The position numbers and the translations under genes are program-made. DNA of 26,857 nucleotides. Origin: a virus. Shown here piece after piece: positions 21,686 to 26,857 of the stretch. The first letter of the stretch is position 1. Every line of letters starts with the position of its first letter. The stretch spans positions 1 through 26,857 of the IMG/VR virus record IMGVR_UViG_3300025128_000264; one strand, given 5' to 3'. The notes beneath the pieces are model-generated. The model was not told the DNA's origin. It searched no databases and was given only the letters and a program-made list of their open reading frames with translations.

Positions 21686-23144
21686 AGTAACTCCGTATGT
21701 AAGTAGACTCCTCCGTGGAATCTACCCAGTCGTCATTTGGAAGTTGCACAAAATTACCCTGACGGTAACGCATCAGAGCTTGCGTCGTGCTATCTACAAG
21801 GTCATCATAGTCGCCGTTTGGAAATGCAGCGCACTCGTCAATAACCTCGTCGGCCCAACGTTCGTCCGGCGCCCATATCATCCCACTCTCAAAAAGTGGC
21901 GATACAGAATGGACGCGAGTCAGCTTATCGTTTCCTTTGCTTGGTGTAAAGTTTACAACAGGTATTCCCAATTGTCTAAGCTCATGTGTAAGAGGGGTCC
22001 CTGAAGCCTTGGCCTCAATGATAACCGTTTCAGGCTCCCAGAAGTTATATTGATCCAGAGCCTGTGTCTTCAGTTCCGGAAAATCCCACCGGCCCTTTTT
22101 TGAATCCAGCAAAATTAAATTAGCCGGTCCGTCCTGTTTTGGATAAAATACCCCCCACGTTGTAATGGCAGAGTAATCCGCAGTCGTTGACTTGCTAAAT
22201 GCCGTATCGTAACTCTGAATTACATATTCAAGCTGGGGAACCTCGTCCTCTTTCCAACGCTGCCACCACTCCTTCTTTATAATAGCACCTTCCGCCGACG
22301 TGGGGTTTTGCTGCCACTGGGCATTCCACTTGGCAACAGACAACGAAGCACGGACACCCTCAAGCTCCTCCGCCTTCCAATACTCAGGCCAACATGCCTT
22401 GCCACTGGGCATGATTGCAGGAAACTCTACAACCTCCCACTTGTCCGCATTTTCATCATACCCCTGTGCCTTGATTACTTTCTCGGTAAGATCCTTCAAC
22501 GACCACCTTGTCATAACAATAACAATCGCACCCCCAGGCTGTAAACGCTGCCGGGGACCCGACGTGTACCACTCATACGCATGTTCCATTGCCGTCTCGG
22601 AAAGTGCATCCTGCTCCGAATGAGGATCGTCAATAATCAACAAGTCAGCACCGCGACCGGTAATCGCACCACCCACACCCGCAGCAAAGTACTCGCCACC
22701 ATGGTTCGTGGACCATCGGCCAGCAGCCTTGCTGTCAGACTGTAGGTCTACAGAATCAAATATATTTTGGTACTCGGTTGTTGCAATCAGGTTTCGGACT
22801 TTACGGCCAAAGTTTACAGCAAGCTCCGCAGTGTGCGTGGTTTGAATTATTTTTGTTTTTGGAGCACGGCCAATGATCCATGACGGGAACAGGTAACTTG
22901 CAAACTCGGACTTGGTGTGCCGTGGTGGCATGTTAATTATCAGACGTTTACTTTTCCCCGTAGCAATGTCCTCGAACTTTTTTGCAATCATTCGATGATG
23001 TGCGCCTGCAATAAATTCAGGCCAGACCTTGCGAACATATTTAAGAAAATCTTCTCGGCAACCTTCGACCTCTTCCATCTGGGCAAGGCGTAGTTCGAGC
23101 TTTAATCGCCGGTCTTCAACTTCTGGAGTTTCTGTACGTAACAT
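21678..23144 (-). CDS. terL: Terminase large subunit
   Basis: A 488-residue large terminase. The ATPase domain (about 45-260) has the Walker A-like loop PPRHTKSE at 73-80 after RLIINM, Walker B LLIIDDP at 168-174 (D172, D173), and the coupling motif MTRWS at 211-215. The RNase H-like nuclease domain (about 300-460) has the acidic catalytic residues in SYDTAF (D313), VIIEAKASG (E378) and DYDDLVDSTTQAL (D447-D451). Length is typical. It motors DNA into the prohead through the portal and cuts the concatemer. No obvious small-terminase gene lies just upstream; the 23145-23696 region is non-coding and may contain the recognition site. Start ATG at 23142-23144 follows an AT-rich leader. Confidence 0.9.
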   Translation of the reverse strand: MLRTETPEVEDRRLKLELRLAQMEEVEGCREDFLKYVRKVWPEFIAGAHHRMIAKKFEDIATGKSKRLIINMPPRHTKSEFASYLFPSWIIGRAPKTKIIQTTHTAELAVNFGRKVRNLIATTEYQNIFDSVDLQSDSKAAGRWSTNHGGEYFAAGVGGAITGRGADLLIIDDPHSEQDALSETAMEHAYEWYTSGPRQRLQPGGAIVIVMTRWSLKDLTEKVIKAQGYDENADKWEVVEFPAIMPSGKACWPEYWKAEELEGVRASLSVAKWNAQWQQNPTSAEGAIIKKEWWQRWKEDEVPQLEYVIQSYDTAFSKSTTADYSAITTWGVFYPKQDGPANLILLDSKKGRWDFPELKTQALDQYNFWEPETVIIEAKASGTPLTHELRQLGIPVVNFTPSKGNDKLTRVHSVSPLFESGMIWAPDERWADEVIDECAAFPNGDYDDLVDSTTQALMRYRQGNFVQLPNDDWVDSTEESTYIRSYYG

Positions 23145-23413
23145 GGCTAATCTTAGTAAACGATTTTATGCAAAAAACCAAGTGATATGGGAATAAATGT
23201 AACAAAAATATACCCGTTAACCCATATCATTTTTTCGGTGATTATTTGTGCGAAACAAGGCCGAAGCCGCCGCTACTCTAGGTCGTCGCGGAAATTTTGA
23301 AAAAATGGCGGTTTTCTGCGGTTTCTGGTGCTGAATCGGGCAGCGGGACCCTTGGACCATGACACGCGGACCATGCACCAACAAACGCGGACCATGCACC
23401 ATGCACCATGCAC

Positions 23414-23453
23414 CAGCTAAGACCACCAGCTAAGACCACCAGCTAAGACCATC
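23414..23453. repeat. Tandem 13-bp repeat AGCTAAGACCACC, about three copies
   Basis: Three consecutive copies of AGCTAAGACC with a CACC/ATC continuation follow a run of CACCATG heptamers (from about 23392). The copies are nearly identical. They belong to the GC-rich region before terminase and could bind a small terminase or replication protein; that is a guess from position. Confidence 0.75.
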
Positions 23454-23526
23454 GAGCAGGCAGGCAGGCAGGCGGGCGGCGGACCAGCAGGCGGGCGGCA
23501 GGCAGCAGGCAGCAATAAACCAGCCT

Positions 23527-23586
23527 GGGCAAATACCGGACACGCAGGCAGGCAACGAGTTTAGGGCGAATACCGGACACGCAGGC
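23527..23586. repeat. 23-bp direct repeat (one mismatch), 37 bp apart
   Basis: The two copies are GGGC(A/G)AATACCGGACACGC followed by AGGC, at 23527-23549 and 23564-23586. They differ at a single base. Perfectly spaced direct repeats near terminase are seen in phage packaging and origin sequences. Confidence 0.7.
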
Positions 23587-23696
23587 CAAGGGCCACTAGA
23601 CAAGGCCCTAGGGCAACGCTGGTAGGTTTCGAGGCCTTAGAGGCGGGCGGCAGGGCGCAGGATTAACGGAGCGCAGATTAACGCTAATTAGCGGAC

Positions 23697-23733
23697 AATA
23701 AAAAACCCGCCTCAGTTTCCCAAGGCGGGTTTT
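23697..23733 (-). terminator. Intrinsic terminator after the early genes
   Basis: Minus-strand stem AAACCCGCCT/AGGCGGGTTT (11 bp, 23702-23712 with 23723-23733), 10-base loop and a TTTTTT run. It closes the leftward transcription unit of the 23749-24063 gene and isolates the GC-rich region. Confidence 0.85.
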
Positions 23734-23748
23734 AAAACGTATCAAGGT

Positions 23749-24063
23749 TTATTGTGTAACGGCAAAACGAGGCACAAAACAATTCTTTAGGACGCCGTCC
23801 CAACGATCGTAATTATTATGAATTCCCGCGATATCGTGAATAAAATTACCATCGTCTGCCGCCAGCCACTCAGCGAGTCGCAAGGGCGTTTTTTTATGCA
23901 CTCGTTGAATATCCGTTCCTGTAACAAATCTATCGTAGCTATAACCAAGGCTGGTGTAGAAATCAACGGAGCGTTCAACAATTCGTTCAATCAAATCCGA
24001 ATCCTCTGCCGTAGTCCCAAGCGTGTCGCATAGGTAGGTAGATGGATGCTTATATTTTTTCAT
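23749..24063 (-). CDS. Small protein of early region, unknown
   Basis: A 104-residue protein starting MKKYKHPSTYLCDTLGTTAE with DLIERIVERSVDFYTSLGYS and a tail with RWDGVLKNCFVPRFAVTQ. No family is recognised. The ribosome site and leader (TAGGAGTCAAAGTA before ATG) are identical to those of the next gene upstream, suggesting copying. It is followed by a strong terminator, so it ends a two-gene unit with the 63-residue protein, driven by the promoter at 24302-24329. Probably an early-expressed host-modifying or regulatory protein; function unknown. Confidence 0.7.
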   Translation of the reverse strand: MKKYKHPSTYLCDTLGTTAEDSDLIERIVERSVDFYTSLGYSYDRFVTGTDIQRVHKKTPLRLAEWLAADDGNFIHDIAGIHNNYDRWDGVLKNCFVPRFAVTQ

Positions 24064-24078
24064 TACTTTGACTCCTAG

Positions 24079-24270
24079 TTAGTATGTGAAACCAATAAAA
24101 ACTCTTGTCCCTTTTTTAAGGCCGATAAAGCGGCTTATGTCTTGATCATCCATGAGCATATATCGCTTATCATAGCGACAATATTTGTCTTTTATAAACG
24201 TAGTTTTAGCATCTATTTTACGGCGAACAAATTCGCCTTTTTTAACATTTTCTATTTTAACTTGTTGCAT
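24079..24270 (-). CDS. Small basic early protein, unknown
   Basis: A 63-residue protein, MQQVKIENVKKGEFVRRKID, then AKTTFIKDKYCRYDKRYMLM, ending GLKKGTRVFIGFTY. Two blocks of short beta strands with basic residues suggest a small beta-barrel-like or nucleic-acid-binding fold. I recall related small proteins in other phages but with no assigned role. Start preceded by TAGGAGTCAAAGTA, and the promoter at 24302-24329 lies about 30 bases upstream. The first gene of a two-gene unit. Confidence 0.68.
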   Translation of the reverse strand: MQQVKIENVKKGEFVRRKIDAKTTFIKDKYCRYDKRYMLMDDQDISRFIGLKKGTRVFIGFTY

Positions 24271-24301
24271 TACTTTGACTCCTAATATTTAAGATAAATT
24301 T

Positions 24302-24329
24302 ATTATATAGATTGATCCTATATATACAA
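24302..24329 (-). promoter_or_regulatory. Sigma70-type promoter with palindromic spacer
   Basis: Minus-strand -35 TTGTAT (24324-24329), 16-bp spacer and a perfect -10 TATAAT (24302-24307). The region has an inverted repeat TATATAG/CTATATA around GATCAAT between the two elements. It is very similar to the promoter at 26467-26493. It should drive the 24079-24270 and 23749-24063 genes. Confidence 0.72.
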
Positions 24330-24333
24330 GACA

Positions 24334-24365
24334 AAATAAAACCCGCCTCAGTTACCCAAGGCGGG
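24334..24365 (-). terminator. Intrinsic terminator after the DUF932-like gene
   Basis: Minus-strand stem CCCGCCT/AGGCGGG (24342-24348 with 24359-24365), loop CAGTTACCCA, then TTTTATTTTG. The stem and loop are almost identical to the terminator at 23697-23733. Confidence 0.8.
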
Positions 24366-24377
24366 CTTTAGATTAGG

Positions 24378-24393
24378 CTAGGCGATCGCCTAG
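24378..24393. repeat. Perfect 16-bp palindrome with GCGATCGC core
   Basis: CTAGGCGATCGCCTAG is a perfect palindrome that includes the stop codon of the DUF932-like gene. Its central octamer is GCGATCGC, which also occurs once at about 26324-26331. It could be a weak hairpin or a protein-binding site. Confidence 0.7.
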
Positions 24394-25550
24394 GCGGCTA
24401 CTGCTACCGGAACTGAGGCGATGGCTTGCCACTGATTAGCGGGCAAATCTAAGACCTTGCCGCCGAGAACTTGCCACTCGGAAACCGAGTCGGCGTCCGC
24501 CTTGTGCGCCGCCGCCGTTACGGCGTTCACCATGGTGGCGCGACTCAGAGGCTCGCCTCTGTATCCGTCCTGCTGGATAGTTTGCATTAAGCCGTCAAGA
24601 ACACTGGATGTTTCCGCCTTGGAAAGTTTCAGAATTCCGCCCAATGCATTTACAGCAGGTTGCGCCGCCGCCATGCCATTCTCGACAATGTCACCAGCCG
24701 CAAGGCGGAACTGCTCAAGTACGGACTCGAACATGTCGCGACTAGCATATGCCGCCGTAATGTCTTTTAGTTTTGAACTAAGCGCGGCATTGTCTAGACG
24801 TTTGGATTCGTCCGTCAACATTGCCCACGTATCGCCATCTGAGCGTGAACTGGTCAGATGCGCCGTTCTATTTTTGTTGGCTGTTTGCATTCCATTAAGG
24901 CAAGCCAGCGTCCAAAGTAATTGAGCTACCTGAACGGAGCCGTGTCCGGTCTCAGAATTTGAGATCACCACACCCTGCGCCATAACATCGCCAACGCCCG
25001 CGCCAGTTCCGGTTATGAGGCGGCTTTTAAAACGTGCATATAAGCGCTTGTCCGTAACGGCGGCGTTTACAATTTCCCAGTCTGCTTCCGACTCAATTAA
25101 TGTAGGCAAAACGGACTCCAGTAAATCCGGATTGTCGAACGTTTTAAACTTATCAGAAACCACGGCCCTAAGAGTACCATGCATAGCATCACCTGCGGCG
25201 GGTGTATCGCCGTCAAATGTACGAAGCATGGCCGAACGCGATTCTTGGGTATGGATGCGATTCAAGGCATGGTCCAAAACGTCCGGATATTCCTGCTGGA
25301 GTCGGCGTCCGGTACGAACGTCTAGGCCCGCCTTAGTTACCATTTGATCGAACGCGACGCCGTTGGCGGTTAAAATTTTGGTAGGTTCGCCGCGCACACC
25401 TTCCAAGAATACTTGAGTTTCTTTAGTGAATCCGTCCGTCCGAACTTTTAAAGAATCCGTTTGCGCGACATAGTCCACTTTACGCGCCGATTGATCGCGG
25501 ACAGTTTGCAACAAAGACTCTAGAGTGTGCTTTTCGTTTTCTATATTCAT
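24390..25550 (-). CDS. DUF932-like protein
   Basis: A 386-residue protein from the ATG at 25548-25550, which has an AGGAGTCA ribosome site; the longer reading from 25577 begins with TTG and lies across the leader. It carries DUF932-type motifs (numbered from this start): LRAVVSDKFKTFDNP at about 127-141, VVISNSETGHGSVQVAQLLW at about 194-213 and ACLNGM at about 216-221. These proteins occur in phages and plasmids and have no proven role, though association with single-strand DNA or replication is often suspected. The second half is helical and Ala-rich. It has its own promoter at 25595-25623 and terminator at 24334-24365. The GC content looks higher than in the structural genes. Confidence 0.78.
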   Translation of the reverse strand: MNIENEKHTLESLLQTVRDQSARKVDYVAQTDSLKVRTDGFTKETQVFLEGVRGEPTKILTANGVAFDQMVTKAGLDVRTGRRLQQEYPDVLDHALNRIHTQESRSAMLRTFDGDTPAAGDAMHGTLRAVVSDKFKTFDNPDLLESVLPTLIESEADWEIVNAAVTDKRLYARFKSRLITGTGAGVGDVMAQGVVISNSETGHGSVQVAQLLWTLACLNGMQTANKNRTAHLTSSRSDGDTWAMLTDESKRLDNAALSSKLKDITAAYASRDMFESVLEQFRLAAGDIVENGMAAAQPAVNALGGILKLSKAETSSVLDGLMQTIQQDGYRGEPLSRATMVNAVTAAAHKADADSVSEWQVLGGKVLDLPANQWQAIASVPVAVAA

Positions 25551-25594
25551 AATGTGACTCCTTTTATGGCCCGCCAAAATTAGCGAGTCCCTGT

Positions 25595-25623
25595 TTTATA
25601 TAGGAACATTCCCACAGGGTCAA
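25595..25623 (-). promoter_or_regulatory. Sigma70 promoter (17-bp spacer) upstream of the DUF932-like gene
   Basis: Minus-strand -35 TTGACC (25618-25623), 17-bp spacer and -10 TATAAA (25595-25600), with the small palindrome GGAATGTTCC inside the spacer. This is a near-consensus housekeeping promoter. It sits about 45 bases before the start codon. Confidence 0.75.
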
Positions 25624-25647
25624 TTGCAATTTTAAAAAATGCAATAA

Positions 25648-26433
25648 TCAAGCAATAGCACGGCGCCTTGAGTCCATTAAACCATGGTCAGCAATGACAA
25701 TATTGCGGGCGGCTATTGTCGCGCCTTGGCATAATCCACAAGAGTCGCATTGGACTCGTTGTCCGCCCTCTTTACTTGCCGGACAAATGGACTCGACGCC
25801 GAACAATGTTTCTTGTTCTATTTTACGGACTCGGAATGTCCGCCAGCCTTTGGCGGTTGCGCTTGCAACGTCCGCCGCATTGTCGGCGCTTGCCATGCAA
25901 AGCTTTTTTAAACCTGCGCCAATTCTTTTATCCCACTGGTGAGTGTAGCCCGTGCGATTCTTAACAAGGCGCGTTGCTTTTTTCCATACGTTGGCGGGAA
26001 TAGCGGCAGGATCCCCATAAGATCCTATACGAAAAGACAAGCCCGAGAATAATTCAGGCAATAACGCGGAATCAAAATCAACGTCCGGCGCAGCATAGCG
26101 TCCGCGATGGTATGCATTCCAAACGGATAACGGCGCTTGGTAGACTCGGACATAACAACGAGTCGCGCCCTTGTGAATCGGCCTTAATTTACAATCCCCA
26201 CAAACGCTGGAATCGTCACCCGTTTTTAAGGCCTTATGTGGCGCGATATCCTGCCTCATTATAAACGTCTGGACCATTGCGCCGGTCTTAGCATTCCCGC
26301 TTGCTTCAGTAATCCGGCAAGCGATCGCAACAATTGGCTTGCCATCAATTTTGGACGGCCCCTCATATAATATAACGCCTGTATACTCAGAACGTTTTAT
26401 AGAGCGGCGCAGAATTTCAATATCTTTAATCAT
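25648..26433 (-). CDS. Cys-motif phage protein (DUF7227-like)
   Basis: A 261-residue protein from the ATG at 26431-26433 with an AGGAGTCA site seven bases upstream; the GTG at 26464-26466 is rejected because it lies upstream of the expected transcript start. Cysteines at 78 and 81 (SVCGDCKLRP), 93, 217, and 229, 232 and 235 (QCDSCGLCQG) suggest zinc binding. Conserved blocks are RCYVRVYQAPLSVWNAYHRG, FRIGSYGDPAAIPANVW, GWRTFRVR and ICPAS. I recall this set from phage proteins of unknown function placed near replication genes. It is separately expressed from a promoter at 26467-26493. A DNA-related role is possible but unproven. Confidence 0.72.
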   Translation of the reverse strand: MIKDIEILRRSIKRSEYTGVILYEGPSKIDGKPIVAIACRITEASGNAKTGAMVQTFIMRQDIAPHKALKTGDDSSVCGDCKLRPIHKGATRCYVRVYQAPLSVWNAYHRGRYAAPDVDFDSALLPELFSGLSFRIGSYGDPAAIPANVWKKATRLVKNRTGYTHQWDKRIGAGLKKLCMASADNAADVASATAKGWRTFRVRKIEQETLFGVESICPASKEGGQRVQCDSCGLCQGATIAARNIVIADHGLMDSRRRAIA

Positions 26434-26466
26434 GGTTGACTCCTGTATTGGTTTAATGATTCGCAC

Positions 26467-26493
26467 GTTATAGGATTTATCCTATATACGCAA
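26467..26493 (-). promoter_or_regulatory. Promoter with a strong palindrome between -35 and -10
   Basis: Minus-strand -35 TTGCGT (26488-26493) and -10 TATAAC (26467-26472), spacer 15 bp. The perfect inverted repeat TATAGGAT/ATCCTATA (26469-26486, two-base centre) covers the spacer and -10. The sequence is closely similar to that at 24302-24329. The short spacer lowers certainty. A regulator binding the palindrome would block RNA polymerase. Confidence 0.6.
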
Positions 26494-26495
26494 GC

Positions 26496-26523
26496 AAAAA
26501 AATGGCCCGCACAATGGCGGGCC
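26496..26523 (-). terminator. Intrinsic terminator of the right-end gene
   Basis: Minus-strand stem GGCCCGC/GCGGGCC (26504-26510 with 26517-26523), six-base loop, then a run of seven T. It ends transcription of the gene at 26549 and separates it from the promoter at 26467. Confidence 0.85.
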
Positions 26524-26548
26524 TAGTTTAGTGTGAGGAGTCAGCTCA

Positions 26549-26857
26549 CTAAACGGCAGTTTTTAAAACTTCCCCTACTGCAGGAATAAAGAAAACGGCG
26601 ACGGCGATTCCTTTCGTTACGTTTTGGATTATCAGTTTACCGCCGCGTATAACCAAGGCCATAACGTCGCCAGCGTCCGCGTAGTTTTTTAGGCCATTAA
26701 ACCATATGCGCTTGTCGCCGCGTGTCTTTGCCCTGTACGCAGAAATAGTGGTTTCTGTCCCGTCGCTATAAACGCCGCTCAAGGTCACTTTGTCGCCTGC
26801 GCTTAATTCGTCGTAGTCCAAAACATTCTCGCGCTTTAATAGATCACGCAAGGCCGC
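26549..26857 (-). CDS. Partial early-region protein (5' end outside window)
   Basis: The frame is open to the right edge: upstream of the TTG at 26849-26851 (LRDLLKRENVLDYDELSAGD) it continues with two more sense codons and no ATG, so the N-terminus probably lies beyond the window. Visible content is KVTLSGVYSDGTETTISAYR, then AKTRGDKRIWFNGLKNYADA and an end IAVAVFFIPAVGEVLKTAV, with mostly beta then a hydrophobic helix (about 79-95) that could be a membrane segment. It ends shortly before an intrinsic terminator. I do not recognise the family. Confidence 0.6.
   Translation of the reverse strand, partial: AALRDLLKRENVLDYDELSAGDKVTLSGVYSDGTETTISAYRAKTRGDKRIWFNGLKNYADAGDVMALVIRGGKLIIQNVTKGIAVAVFFIPAVGEVLKTAV

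Larger units (their letters stand above)
23145..23696. other. GC-rich, repeat-laden non-coding region upstream of terminase
   Basis: About 550 bases without a credible gene. The part next to terminase (23145-23240) is AT-rich and contains an 11-bp inverted repeat (23181-23191 with 23221-23231, 29-base loop). From about 23330 to 23680 composition shifts sharply to GC-rich, with several repeat families: CACCATG-type heptamers (23370-23412), a 13-base AGCTAAGACCACC unit about three times (23414-23453), GGCAGGC/GGCGGGC tracts (23458-23515), and a 23-bp direct repeat with one mismatch (23527-23549 and 23564-23586). GCGCAG(G)ATTAACG occurs twice (23655-23683), and 23682-23693 (CGCTAATTAGCG) is a perfect palindrome. 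Such regions can act as packaging sites or origins; function here is unknown. Confidence 0.7.

Noticed and set aside
23217-23426. Minus-strand open frame of 69 codons with HGPR repeats
   Set aside because: It is produced by the CACCATG-type tandem repeats, has low complexity and no ribosome site, and spans the inverted repeat of the terminase leader.
23390-23600. Tandem repeats upstream of terminase considered as a CRISPR array
   Set aside because: Units are short, adjacent and heterogeneous, without regular unique spacers.
24378-26331. HIP1 octamers as evidence for a cyanobacterial host
   Set aside because: Only two copies in the window, and no photosynthesis genes or other cyanophage markers.
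1-26857. tRNA genes
   Set aside because: No convincing cloverleaf or T-loop consensus was noticed on either strand; a covariance-model scan would settle it.

Overview
The window is part of the genome of a tailed double-stranded DNA bacteriophage. The evidence is a near-complete late module: large terminase, portal, co-chaperonin, scaffold, major capsid protein, neck/adaptor proteins, tail-fibre-like proteins, endolysin and holin. Many small proteins are of types I associate with uncultured marine phage contigs, so a marine bacterial host is likely, but nothing here identifies it. There is no tape-measure, tail-tube or sheath gene, and one neck protein looks P22 gp4-like. I therefore lean towards a short-tailed (podovirus-like) virion, provisionally, because the window stops inside the tail genes. 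I see no tRNA, integrase, repressor, CRISPR array or insertion sequence.

Almost every gene reads on the minus strand, so transcription runs from high to low coordinates. Right end (26857-23697): five early-type genes, including a DUF932-like protein and a cysteine-motif protein. Three recognisable sigma70-type promoters and three intrinsic terminators divide them into short transcription units, and each promoter carries a small palindrome between -35 and -10. Positions 23145-23696 are a GC-rich, repeat-laden non-coding stretch just upstream of the terminase gene, a candidate for packaging-site or origin functions.

Positions 23144-15616 hold terminase, a large protein with a zinc-metallopeptidase motif (HELMH), a small protein, a beta-strand-rich protein ending like an outer-membrane barrel, a small Gly/Met-tailed protein, portal and a 59-residue protein. 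Positions 15603-13062 are the lysis region: M15 peptidase endolysin, 3TM holin and several single-span membrane proteins. Two small genes (12785-13065) are on the plus strand and converge on its end.

From about 12640 leftward a second minus-strand block begins with a likely promoter. It encodes several very basic small proteins, then a GroES-like co-chaperonin, scaffold, a conserved head-region protein, a probable decoration protein and the major capsid protein, in an order that suggests co-ordinated capsid assembly. Downstream of the capsid gene lies a hairpin-rich intergenic segment (6982-7080) that could fold into two loops able to kiss. Then follow virion structural proteins, neck/adaptor proteins, repeat-containing fibre-like proteins and, cut off at the left edge, a tail-assembly-chaperone-like protein.
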